Source: Planctomycetota bacterium (lineage in GTDB: Bacteria > Planctomycetota > JACOTG01 > JAJDCM01). From it: 41,972 bases of DNA. The position numbers were made by a program, and so were the translations under genes. Numbering within the stretch: position 1 is the first letter of the stretch; each line of letters opens with the position of its first letter. The stretch spans positions 1 to 41,972 of the forward strand of contig JAJDCM010000121.1 of NCBI GenBank assembly GCA_029260825.1, read 5' to 3'. Positions 15,969-23,623 of this stretch are shown here, piece by piece. The notes beneath the pieces were generated by a model. That model worked only from the letters and a program-made list of their open reading frames with translations, was not told the origin of the DNA and made no database searches.

Positions 15969-16427
15969 TCACCTTCCCTCCCGTGGAGAACTCCCGAACA
16001 GGTCGGCCGCATTTCGTTCGAATCCAAAGCGAGCGCCCTCACGACGCTCCTTCCAAACCGATCGATCCCAGATCTCGACGCGGCGGAGGACACCGACAAA
16101 CGTGACCTCCTTCCTGATTCCCGCATACTCTCGAAGCCTTTCCGGTATCAGAATTCGACCCATCGAGTCGAGCTCGGCGTTTTCCGCCATTCCGAAGAAG
16201 AACCTCTCGAAATCTTTGTATGCTGGATCAGCGAACGTACTGGGATCAAACTTGTCGACCAGCAGTTGGAACTGCTCGTCGTCAAACAACACTAGACAGG
16301 GATCCGGACCTGGCATGACCATGAAGCCCGACCGAACCGACTTCTTCTCCAAAACATCACGGAACTTCGAAGGCACCGTGACTCGATGCTTTGGGTCCAA
16401 AGAATGCTCGTACGCACCACAGTACAT
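15969..16427 (-). CDS. mraZ: Transcriptional regulator MraZ
   Basis: First gene of the dcw cluster and, in studied bacteria, a DNA-binding repressor of it. The 152-residue protein contains two AbrB-like half domains, each with the conserved D-x(2)-x-R pattern: DPKHRVTVP near residues 11-19 and DSMGRILIP near 87-95. ATG at 16427 gives the typical opening with GAYEHSLDPKHR, with AGGAAAC just upstream. The C-terminus (about 125-152) is a polar tail. Direct repeats typical of MraZ sites lie 38-62 bases ahead of the start, so autoregulation is likely. Confidence 0.95.
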   Translation of the reverse strand: MYCGAYEHSLDPKHRVTVPSKFRDVLEKKSVRSGFMVMPGPDPCLVLFDDEQFQLLVDKFDPSTFADPAYKDFERFFFGMAENAELDSMGRILIPERLREYAGIRKEVTFVGVLRRVEIWDRSVWKERREGARFGFERNAADLFGSSPREGR

Positions 16428-16464
16428 GTTTCCTGTCCGAGGTCCTGCTCGACCTCTCCCCAGT

Positions 16465-16490
16465 TACCACTCTCTGCCACTTCCTCCCAC
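16465..16490 (-). promoter_or_regulatory. Putative MraZ operator (TGGNA direct repeats)
   Basis: Read on the minus strand, TGGGA (16489-16485), TGGCA (16479-16475) and TGGTA (16469-16465) recur with a 10-base period, that is five-base repeats with five-base spacers. Known MraZ sites are TGGGN repeats with the same spacing. The site lies between the predicted mraZ promoter and the mraZ start. Confidence 0.65.
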
Positions 16491-16500
16491 CTGGACACAC

Positions 16501-16528
16501 AGCTTACCACCATCACTTCGGCGGTCAA
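16501..16528 (-). promoter_or_regulatory. Predicted promoter for mraZ and the dcw cluster
   Basis: On the minus strand TTGACC (16528-16523) and TAAGCT (16506-16501) are separated by 16 bases. The -35 is close to consensus; the -10 keeps the T-A and final T. Transcription would begin near 16494, directly ahead of the TGG repeats and about 65 bases before the mraZ ATG. Confidence 0.5.
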
Positions 16529-16578
16529 GAACCCAATCCGAGGGGGTTGGTCTATGCCCCCATACCCAAAGTTAATGA

Positions 16579-16594
16579 ACGCAACATGTTGCGT
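16579..16594. promoter_or_regulatory. 16-base perfect palindrome, possible operator
   Basis: ACGCAACATGTTGCGT reads the same on both strands. A second, smaller element GTACC-acc-GGTAC follows at 16626-16638. Both lie in the noncoding region between the two MraZ-like boxes. They may bind an unknown dimeric regulator. No matching site was seen elsewhere in the window. Confidence 0.45.
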
Positions 16595-16714
16595 CCAAAG
16601 CCTTCGACCCCGTCGCATGTTGTAGGTACCACCGGTACAAATCATCGCAAAAAGTTGTGCAAAACCACCCGAGACAACGACCCTTCCCACCCAACCCAAA
16701 CACAGCTCATTCAC

Positions 16715-16732
16715 CTGCCACTTCCTCCCACC
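16715..16732 (-). promoter_or_regulatory. Second MraZ-like box (exact 18-base repeat)
   Basis: CTGCCACTTCCTCCCACC occurs here and again at 16474-16491, 241 bases apart. On the minus strand it contains TGGGA and TGGCA with the five-base spacer. No promoter is obvious beside this copy, so it could be an auxiliary site for looping or a relic of duplication. Confidence 0.5.
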
Positions 16733-16890
16733 GCCCCGCTCCGATCCGGGAGATCGGGACCGAGCCCGAAAGATCCGGTCCAAAGCGGAAGAATCCCCCG
16801 AAAGATGGCCGGAATTGGCATCCCCGAGATATTGGCCTAAATCATTGACACTTAAGTCTTTCTTTAATGTTGACGATTTTGTATCTTGTT

Positions 16891-16920
16891 AGTTGACTGT
16901 CGTGTCAACTTATGTAGAAT
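16891..16920 (+). promoter_or_regulatory. Promoter and overlapping operator of the suf operon
   Basis: TTGACT (16893-16898) and TAGAAT (16915-16920) are 16 bases apart, a good sigma-70-type promoter. The inverted repeat AGTTGAC-TGTCGT-GTCAACT (16891-16910) covers the -35 and most of the spacer. A dimeric repressor bound here would block polymerase; the product of the next gene, an Rrf2 protein, is the obvious candidate. The leader to the ATG would be about 45 bases. Confidence 0.7.
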
Positions 16921-16971
16921 TCCTGCCAAATCCAGAGGTCAATCCACATTCAAAGGGGATCTTCCAGATCC

Positions 16972-17520
16972 ATGAAAGTTTCACCCATCGAGGAATACGG
17001 CTTGAGATGTCTTCTCAGCCTCTCCCGCAATCGCGAGGGAGCCTGGAGCATCGAAGCGATCGCCCAGCGCGAGGGACTCAGCAAGGCCTATGTGGCCAAG
17101 ATCATCATGTTGCTGAGGAAGTCCGGGCTGGTGCAAAGTGCTCGAGGGCGATTCGGCGGTGTCTCTCTCACCAGGAGCCCGGGTGAGATCACCGTGGCAC
17201 AAGCACTTCAGGCTCTGAATGGTCCGCTCTATCGGGCAACTGCCTGCGATGACTTTGCGCAGGGAGACCTCTGTGAGAAGTCCTATTGCTCCATTCGGGG
17301 CATGTGGCAAGAAATCGCCTTATCCGTCAACAATGTCCTGGAGAACAAGACCCTGGAGGACCTCCTGCATTGCGAGAGCAACCATGTTGAGGGAAACCAG
17401 CCACCCTGCTTCGCGGAGGCACAAAAGGCGGCCAGAGAGCCCTCCATGGGGCTGGATGGCGTCAGTCGAATCACAGCAGAAACGGATGCAATCCAGACGG
17501 ATGCAACCCAAACGGAATAA
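16972..17520 (+). CDS. Rrf2-family transcriptional regulator of the suf operon
   Basis: A 182-residue Rrf2 protein. The winged helix occupies about residues 1-85, with [20 protein letters not shown] as the recognition region and RGRFGGVSL as the wing. Cysteines C92, C101 and C106 follow in a C-x8-C-x4-C pattern, resembling the IscR/SufR-type ligand set but with different spacing, so an Fe-S or redox cofactor is likely. Two more cysteines (C134, C146) lie nearer the end. The final 20 residues are a Thr/Asp/Gln repeat-like tail. ATG at 16972 gives the family opening; its ribosome-binding site is weak. It leads the suf genes and probably represses its own promoter until clusters are scarce. Confidence 0.92.
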   Translation: MKVSPIEEYGLRCLLSLSRNREGAWSIEAIAQREGLSKAYVAKIIMLLRKSGLVQSARGRFGGVSLTRSPGEITVAQALQALNGPLYRATACDDFAQGDLCEKSYCSIRGMWQEIALSVNNVLENKTLEDLLHCESNHVEGNQPPCFAEAQKAAREPSMGLDGVSRITAETDAIQTDATQTE

Positions 17521-17578
17521 AACCGCATCGAGCCGCGGCCCGTCCTCGGCTCCCGACCAGCTTTTCAGGGAGCAACCC

Positions 17579-19024
17579 ATGCCACCCACAGAAGAATCGA
17601 TCGAACAACTAGCGAACAAAGAATATAAGTGGGGCTTCGTCACCGACATCGAACAGGAGACGTTTCCCAAGGGACTCAGCGAAGAGGTCGTTCGAAAGAT
17701 CTCGGCCAAGAAAAACGAGCCCGAATGGATGCTGGAATGGCGTCTCAAAGCCTACAAACACTGGCTCACCCTGGACGAACCGACCTGGGCATACGTCAAG
17801 TTCGATCCGATCGACTATCAGGATATGATCTATTACGCGGCGCCCAAGGAAGCACCACAGCTCGACAGCCTTGATGAGGTCGATCCGAAGCTGCTTGAGA
17901 CCTACAACAAGCTCGGAATCTCCCTTGATGAGCAAAAGCGTCTCTCGGGTGTCGCCGTCGATGCGGTCTTTGACAGCGTCTCGGTGGCCACTACCTTTAA
18001 AGCAACTCTGGCCGAGAAGGGCATCATTTTCTGCTCGATCTCCGACGCCATGCAGGAACACCCGGAACTCGTCCAGAAGTACATCGGGTCCGTGGTTCCG
18101 ATCAGCGACAATTACTTCGCGACCTTGAATTCAGCCGTTTTCAGCGACGGTTCCTTTGTTCATATTCCCAAGGGCGTCCGATGCCCCATGGAACTGTCGA
18201 CCTACTTTCGCATCAATGCGGAGAACACAGGCCAGTTCGAGCGTACACTCATCATCGCCGAAGAAGGCTCTCACGTGAGTTATCTCGAAGGCTGTACGGC
18301 TCCGATGCGAGACGAAAATCAGCTCCACGCGGCCGTGGTCGAATTGGTCGCTCATGACGACGCCCAGATCAAGTACTCCACGGTCCAAAACTGGTACCCC
18401 GGAGACGAAAACGGCAAGGGCGGAATCTACAACTTCGTGACCAAACGAGGTCTCTGCAAGGGCAAGAACTCGAAGATCTCCTGGACCCAGGTGGAAACCG
18501 GCTCAGCCATCACCTGGAAGTATCCAAGCTGTGTCCTTCAAGGAGACAACTCGGTCGGAGAATTCTATTCCGTCGCCCTGACCAACAACTACCAGCAGGC
18601 CGACACCGGCACCAAGATGATTCACATCGGGAAGAACACCAAGAGCACCATCATCTCCAAGGGCATTTCTGCCGGCCGCGGTCAGAACATCTACCGTGGA
18701 CAGGTCAAGATCCTCAAGGGGGCCGAGAACGCTCGCAACTTCTCTCAATGCGATTCCATGCTGATCGGCGATCGATGCGGAGCTCACACCTTCCCGTATA
18801 TTGATGTACAGAATCCATCGGCGCGCATGGAGCATGAGGCCACAACCTCGAAAATTGGCGAAGATCAGATCTTCTATTGCAATCAACGCGGTATCGACAC
18901 CGAAGATGCCGTCAGCATGATCGTCAACGGATTCTGCAAGGCAGTGTTCAAAGAGCTTCCCATGGAATTTGCCGTGGAAGCCCAGAAGCTTCTAGGAATC
19001 AGCCTGGAAGGTAGCGTCGGATAA
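17579..19024 (+). CDS. sufB: Fe-S cluster assembly scaffold protein SufB
   Basis: Scaffold subunit of the SufBCD complex, where new Fe-S clusters are built. The 481-residue protein has the SufB opening region ([19 protein letters not shown]), [13 protein letters not shown], and the beta-helix core with [20 protein letters not shown], the [20 protein letters not shown] stretch, and near the C-terminus [19 protein letters not shown]. The ATG at 17579 with CAGGGAG upstream is the family start; the frame is open further back but that part overlaps the regulator gene in another frame. It begins 58 bases after the regulator stop. Confidence 0.97.
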   Translation: MPPTEESIEQLANKEYKWGFVTDIEQETFPKGLSEEVVRKISAKKNEPEWMLEWRLKAYKHWLTLDEPTWAYVKFDPIDYQDMIYYAAPKEAPQLDSLDEVDPKLLETYNKLGISLDEQKRLSGVAVDAVFDSVSVATTFKATLAEKGIIFCSISDAMQEHPELVQKYIGSVVPISDNYFATLNSAVFSDGSFVHIPKGVRCPMELSTYFRINAENTGQFERTLIIAEEGSHVSYLEGCTAPMRDENQLHAAVVELVAHDDAQIKYSTVQNWYPGDENGKGGIYNFVTKRGLCKGKNSKISWTQVETGSAITWKYPSCVLQGDNSVGEFYSVALTNNYQQADTGTKMIHIGKNTKSTIISKGISAGRGQNIYRGQVKILKGAENARNFSQCDSMLIGDRCGAHTFPYIDVQNPSARMEHEATTSKIGEDQIFYCNQRGIDTEDAVSMIVNGFCKAVFKELPMEFAVEAQKLLGISLEGSVG

Positions 19025-19026
19025 CC

Positions 19027-19054
19027 ACCCTTTCGATCCTGACGATCGAAGGGT
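19027..19054 (+). promoter_or_regulatory. Hairpin in the sufB-sufC gap
   Basis: ACCCTTTCGATC (19027-19038) and GATCGAAGGGT (19044-19054) pair around a five-base loop with one bulged T. Only TCCTTTG follows, so termination would be weak. It lies just after the sufB stop in the 132-base gap before sufC and could act as a partial attenuator or an mRNA end stabiliser that sets SufB:SufC ratio. Confidence 0.5.
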
Positions 19055-19156
19055 CCTTTGAATCAGACAAACAAACGGAATCAATCACTTGCTCCCGAAG
19101 CCGGGCTTCATGTCATGGCTCACCGGAGCACCGCATTCGTAAAGGGAAAGAAAGTC

Positions 19157-19909
19157 ATGCTTGAGATCAAGAATCTTCACGCCTCCGCCGACGGCAGCTC
19201 GATCTTGAATGGGATCGATCTAAACGTGAAACCCGGGGAAGTCCACGCAATCATGGGTCCGAACGGATCCGGAAAAAGCACCCTGGCTCAGGTGATCGCT
19301 GGCCGCGAAGATTACGAGGTTACTGAAGGTAGCGTCACGTACAACGGAAAAGACCTCCTTGAACTATCCCCGGAGGAGCGAGCTTGTGAGGGAGTCTTCC
19401 TTGCCTTCCAGTATCCGGTCGAGATTCCTGGAGTCGGAAACACCTATTTCCTGAAGGCTGCGCTCAACGCAGGAAGAAAATACAGAGGCGAAAAGGAGCT
19501 CGACGCAATGGAGTTCCTTGCCCTGGTCCGAGAGAAGATGAAGGTCCTTCAAATTGACGAAGGCCTCCTGAAGCGCCCGGTCAATGAAGGCTTTTCCGGC
19601 GGAGAAAAGAAGCGAAACGAAATCTTCCAGATGGCCGTTCTCAATCCGAAGCTCGCCGTCCTCGACGAAACGGATTCGGGCCTTGATATCGACGCTCTGA
19701 AGGCCGTTTCCGAGGGAGTCAATGCGCTTCGCAGCCAAGATCGAGCGATTGTGCTTGTCACACACTATCAACGTCTCCTCAACTACATCGTGCCGGACTT
19801 CGTCCACGTGCTTTCCAAGGGACGCATCATCCGCTCCGGCGGTAAAGAGCTGGCCCTGGAGCTAGAGGAAAAGGGCTACTCGTGGATTCAGGAAGCAGTT
19901 AGCTCCTAG
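19157..19909 (+). CDS. sufC: Fe-S cluster assembly ATPase SufC
   Basis: ABC-type ATPase that drives the SufBCD scaffold; it is soluble and does not transport. The 250-residue protein shows Walker A GPNGSGKST, the Q-loop region FLAFQYPVEIPGV, signature FSGGEKKRNE, Walker B LAVLDETDSGLDID, and the switch His in LVTHYQRLL. The ATG at 19157 gives the family start LEIKNLHAS; in-frame starts upstream (19058, 19113) would add about 15-33 residues and are less likely. Transcribed with sufB and sufD. Confidence 0.97.
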   Translation: MLEIKNLHASADGSSILNGIDLNVKPGEVHAIMGPNGSGKSTLAQVIAGREDYEVTEGSVTYNGKDLLELSPEERACEGVFLAFQYPVEIPGVGNTYFLKAALNAGRKYRGEKELDAMEFLALVREKMKVLQIDEGLLKRPVNEGFSGGEKKRNEIFQMAVLNPKLAVLDETDSGLDIDALKAVSEGVNALRSQDRAIVLVTHYQRLLNYIVPDFVHVLSKGRIIRSGGKELALELEEKGYSWIQEAVSS

Positions 19910-19968
19910 GTCACCTCGATCAACGAGGCGATTCAGAAGTAGGGCATTTCATTGAGGAACAGTTGACG

Positions 19969-21312
19969 ATGATTGAAGTCACGGAAAAGACAAACCCATA
20001 CGTAGCTTGCTTTGAGAAGTCAAAAGACTCTCTTCCCGGGAACGAGCTTCCCTGGCTCGCAAGCGAACGACAAAAGGCCATGGATCGATTCGCCCATCTG
20101 GGCTTCCCCACGACCAAGCATGAAGACTGGCGCTTTACCAACATCAAGCCGGTCGCGAGCACAAGCTTCACCGAATCCCAGCCCCAGGAGGGGGCGTTTG
20201 CCAGCGACCCGACCATCGGCATTCCGTTGATCGACACCGAGCATGCTCGGGTCGTCCTGGTGAACGGCTTTTTTCGAGCGGATCTTTCCAAGCTCGAGAA
20301 TCTTCCGGATGGGATCACGGTAAAAAGCCTGAAAGACGCCCTCAAGGAAGATGCGAACCTCCTTGAAGCTCATCTGACGAAATATGCTCGCTATGCGGAC
20401 CATGCCTTCGTGGCCCTTAACACGGCCCTCTTCCAAGACGGGGTTTTCGTTCACGTCAAGAGAGGAAAGGTGATTGAGACTCCCCTTCTCATCTTCAACG
20501 TGACGACGGAGAGTGCGGGTCAAATCGCCTGTCACCCCCGCTGCCTGATCATCGCTGAGGAAGCAAGTCAGGCAACCGTGATGGAAGCCTATACCGGTTC
20601 AGAGGGATCGGTCTATCTGAATAACCCGGTGACCGAGATCTATCTTGCCCAGAATGCGGTGGTCGACCACTACAAGCTACAGCAAGAAAGCGAAAAGGCG
20701 TTCCATATCGCAACCCTCCAGGTTCACCAGGAGCGGACAAGCAACTTCGCCAATCAGAATATCGTCTATGGTGGTGCGATCGCCCGAAACGACATCAGCG
20801 CCACCCTCGCAGGCGAGGGCATTGTGAGTACGGTCAATGGCCTGACGGTTGGGGGAGGAACTCAAATCCTCGACAACCACACGTTCATCGACCATGCCAT
20901 GCCTCACTGCAACAGTTATGAAGTCTACAAGACCGTCCTCGACGAAAAAGCAAAGGGTGTCTTCAACGGCCGCATCATGGTGGCACAGGATGCCCAGAAG
21001 ACAGACGCCAAGCAGACCAACCAAAATCTTCTTCTCTCCGGAGAGGCCACCATCAACACGAAGCCTCAGCTCGAGATCTTCGCCGATGATGTGCGATGTA
21101 CCCACGGAGCAACGATCGGCCAGCTCGATTCAGAGGCCATTTTCTACCTCCGAACCCGAGGCATCAACGAAGATGCCGCCAAGAGCATCTTGACCTATGC
21201 GTTTGCCGGTTACGTTCTTGAACGAATCAAAATCGAGACTCTCCGTGAACATGTGGAGAGCGTCCTTTGTGACAGGTTGCCCATGGGTGACCTGGTTCGA
21301 GGAGCTTTATGA
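19969..21312 (+). CDS. sufD: Fe-S cluster assembly protein SufD
   Basis: Partner of SufB in the SufBCD scaffold, paralogous to it. The 447-residue protein has the N-terminal helical region with GFPTTKHEDWRFTNIKPV, a beta-helix core (DGVFVHVKRGKVIETPLLI, NHTFIDHAMPHCNSYEVYK), and the C-terminal CTHGATIGQLDSEAIFYLR with RGINEDAAKSIL. These place it as SufD rather than SufB. ATG at 19969 lies nine bases after GAGGAA; a TTG six bases earlier is an alternative. The stop overlaps sufS as ATGA. Confidence 0.96.
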   Translation: MIEVTEKTNPYVACFEKSKDSLPGNELPWLASERQKAMDRFAHLGFPTTKHEDWRFTNIKPVASTSFTESQPQEGAFASDPTIGIPLIDTEHARVVLVNGFFRADLSKLENLPDGITVKSLKDALKEDANLLEAHLTKYARYADHAFVALNTALFQDGVFVHVKRGKVIETPLLIFNVTTESAGQIACHPRCLIIAEEASQATVMEAYTGSEGSVYLNNPVTEIYLAQNAVVDHYKLQQESEKAFHIATLQVHQERTSNFANQNIVYGGAIARNDISATLAGEGIVSTVNGLTVGGGTQILDNHTFIDHAMPHCNSYEVYKTVLDEKAKGVFNGRIMVAQDAQKTDAKQTNQNLLLSGEATINTKPQLEIFADDVRCTHGATIGQLDSEAIFYLRTRGINEDAAKSILTYAFAGYVLERIKIETLREHVESVLCDRLPMGDLVRGAL

Positions 21313-22601
21313 GCACTGGATCTCCGGATAGCTTGCTTCCTGACGGGGAAACCCTCGAGGAACTCAGCAACTCACCCCGTGCGACGTTCGACGTCGAAAA
21401 AATCAGGGCTGAGTTTCCGGTTCTGGATCAACGGGTCAACGGTCACCCCCTCATCTACCTCGATAACGCGGCAACGACGCAAAAGCCCCGGTCGGTCATC
21501 GAAGCCATCGGGTCCTACTACTCAAACAACAACGCAAACGTCCATCGGGGAGTTCATGAGCTCAGCCAGCGGGCAACCGTGGATTTTGAGCAATCCCGGG
21601 AAAAGGTGCGCAACCTCATCGGTGCCAGCAGCATCGAGGAGATCATCTTCGTCCGTGGAGCGACCGAGGGGATCAACCTTGTAGCTCAGACCTTTGGCCG
21701 AACCCGGGTGAGAGCGGGCGACGAAATACTCATTACAACGATGGAACACCATTCCAACATCGTTCCCTGGCAGATGCTCTGCGAACAGGTCGGTGCCAAG
21801 CTCAAGGTGGTTCCCATCAATGATCGTGGCGAGATCTCTCTTGATGAGTACGAAAGTCTTCTTGGCGAAAAGACACGACTCGTCGCTGCCGCTCATCTTT
21901 CAAACGCCCTTGGCACGATCAACCCGGTTCACGAAATGGTGCGCCTCGCCCACGAGAAAGACATCCCCGTTCTTCTCGATAGTGCTCAGGGGACATCCCA
22001 CCTCGAGGTGGACGTCAAGGACATCGACTGCGATTTCCTGGTTCTATCCGGCCACAAAATGTACGGACCGACCGGAATCGGCGCCCTGTACGGAAAGAAG
22101 GAACATCTTTCCGCCATGCCTCCGTACCAGGGGGGGGGCGACATGATTCTGTCCGTCACCTTCGAGAAAACGACGTACAACGAACTGCCTCACAAGTTCG
22201 AGGCAGGAACCCCCAACATCGCCGGCGCCATCGGCTTGGGGGCCGCGATCGACTTCCTGGAGTCCTGCGGCGTGAAGGCACTGATGGAGCACGAGCACGA
22301 AGTCCTCGTCTATGGAGAAGAGGCGCTCCGCAACCTCCCCGAGGTTCGGCTCATCGGCGAAGCGAAAGAAAAGTCGAGCGTTCTCTCCTTTGTTGTCGCC
22401 GGCGTGCATCCACACGACCTGGGAACAATCCTCGACCATCAAGGTATCGCCATCCGAACCGGCCACCACTGTGCCCAGCCAACGATGGAACGTTTTCAGG
22501 TTCCTGCAACCGCAAGAGCGTCCATTGCCTGTTTCAATACAAAACAAGATATCGATGCTCTCATTCGAGGCATCAAATCAGCAATCGAGGTGTTCACCTG
22601 A
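21309..22601 (+). CDS. sufS: Cysteine desulfurase SufS
   Basis: Pyridoxal-phosphate enzyme that takes sulfur from cysteine as a persulfide for cluster assembly. The 430-residue protein has LDNAATTQKP, NVHRGVHELSQRAT, TTMEHHSNIVPW (cofactor-stacking His), the PLP-lysine motif SGHKMYGPTG, and the active Cys in RTGHHCAQPTM. This is the class II (SufS/CsdA) layout. The N-terminus is about 25 residues longer than the core. The ATG overlaps sufD, and the stop overlaps the sufU start by one base (TGATG). Confidence 0.97.
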   Translation: MSTGSPDSLLPDGETLEELSNSPRATFDVEKIRAEFPVLDQRVNGHPLIYLDNAATTQKPRSVIEAIGSYYSNNNANVHRGVHELSQRATVDFEQSREKVRNLIGASSIEEIIFVRGATEGINLVAQTFGRTRVRAGDEILITTMEHHSNIVPWQMLCEQVGAKLKVVPINDRGEISLDEYESLLGEKTRLVAAAHLSNALGTINPVHEMVRLAHEKDIPVLLDSAQGTSHLEVDVKDIDCDFLVLSGHKMYGPTGIGALYGKKEHLSAMPPYQGGGDMILSVTFEKTTYNELPHKFEAGTPNIAGAIGLGAAIDFLESCGVKALMEHEHEVLVYGEEALRNLPEVRLIGEAKEKSSVLSFVVAGVHPHDLGTILDHQGIAIRTGHHCAQPTMERFQVPATARASIACFNTKQDIDALIRGIKSAIEVFT

Positions 22602-23056
22602 TGGATCTTCGAGAGCTATACCAGGACCTGATCCTCGATCACAGTCGCAAACCCCGGAACTTCCGGACCCTCCCGTCGGCTCGGTGCGCCGAGGGCTACA
22701 ATCCGCTGTGCGGGGATCGAATCAAAGTTTTCGTCAATATCGAAGGCAACATGGTCAAAGACGTCTGCTTCCAGGGTGCTGGCTGTGCGATTTGCACGGC
22801 GTCCGCATCGCTGATGACGGATGCCATCCGGGACAAAACAGAAGAGCAAGCTCACGAAATTTTTGAGAGCTTTCACCGCCTGGTTACGAGTGAAGAGCCT
22901 CCCAAGGCGGAAGGTATCGATCTAGGAAAGCTATCCGTTTTTGCGGGAGTTCGGGAGTATCCTATCCGGATAAAATGCGCCACTTTAGCCTGGCACACTC
23001 TTCGGGCCGCCCTCGACAAAGAGACCGAGGCAATCACGACCGAATCGACGGACTAG
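22601..23056 (+). CDS. sufU: Sulfur relay/scaffold protein SufU
   Basis: IscU-like protein that in SufU-type systems is a zinc-dependent acceptor of sulfur from SufS. The 151-residue protein has C37 and D39 in NPLCGD, C62 in GAGCAIC (with an additional C65), and C126 in RIKCATLAW. The insertion between the second and third ligands, and the missing His/Lys features of IscU, favour SufU. It sits directly after sufS with a one-base overlap, the usual partner arrangement. Confidence 0.94.
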   Translation: MDLRELYQDLILDHSRKPRNFRTLPSARCAEGYNPLCGDRIKVFVNIEGNMVKDVCFQGAGCAICTASASLMTDAIRDKTEEQAHEIFESFHRLVTSEEPPKAEGIDLGKLSVFAGVREYPIRIKCATLAWHTLRAALDKETEAITTESTD

Positions 23057-23105
23057 GCCGGTTTCCAGAACCGGAAATCCAGCATCAGTGCGAAAGAGAG
23101 ATCCG

Positions 23106-23576
23106 ATGACAGAAGATCAAAACTCAACCACATCCCAATCTGCTAGCAACGAGTCGACCGAGCCGAAGACCGGGGACGAAACAGCGTCAACGGAAGAGAC
23201 CGTGACGAACTATGTCACCGACATCGATGGCGTCGTGATCGCGCCCGGTAGCGACGAAGGTGCCCCCGGCCTTCGACGAAAGGTAATCGATGCCCTGCGG
23301 ACCTGCTTCGATCCGGAAATCCCGGTCAACATCTACGACCTGGGAATGATTTACCGGATCGACATCAAGCCGGACAATCACGTCGAATTCGTGATGACCC
23401 TGACCTCACCAGCTTGCCCGGTGGCCGGTTCATTGCCTCCCGACGCGGAACGTAAGGTCGCCGCAGCGGAGGGAGTGACCTCTGCAAAGCACGAGCTGGT
23501 GTGGGAGCCGGCGTGGAACCCCGATCTGATGCACGAATGCGCCAAGCTTGAGCTCGGGTGGTATGAAGACATGTAG
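23106..23576 (+). CDS. sufT: SufT/MIP18-family (DUF59) Fe-S assembly protein
   Basis: A 156-residue protein. Residues 1-40 are polar, Ser/Thr/Glu rich and probably disordered. The DUF59 domain follows at about 55-156, with FDPEIPVNIYDLGMIY, the conserved Cys in TSPACPVAG, and a Trp-rich end (WEPAWNPDLM). SufT-type proteins support Fe-S maturation of target proteins. The ATG at 23106 follows GAGAG; a GTG at 23088 is an alternative. It closes the suf operon and faces the hydrolase gene on the other strand across 47 bases. Confidence 0.9.
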   Translation: MTEDQNSTTSQSASNESTEPKTGDETASTEETVTNYVTDIDGVVIAPGSDEGAPGLRRKVIDALRTCFDPEIPVNIYDLGMIYRIDIKPDNHVEFVMTLTSPACPVAGSLPPDAERKVAAAEGVTSAKHELVWEPAWNPDLMHECAKLELGWYEDM

Positions 23577-23623
23577 ACGCTGATCGCCGCCCCCCGTCCG
23601 TCGCGGGTCGGCCAGCCCGTCAT

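Noticed and set aside
16292..16783. Minus-strand 163-codon frame over the mraZ promoter
   Set aside because: It overlaps mraZ in another frame, runs through the promoter and operator repeats, and has no family features.
17219..17578. Upstream extension of the sufB frame by 120 codons
   Set aside because: It overlaps the regulator gene in another frame; the family start with a ribosome-binding site is at 17579.
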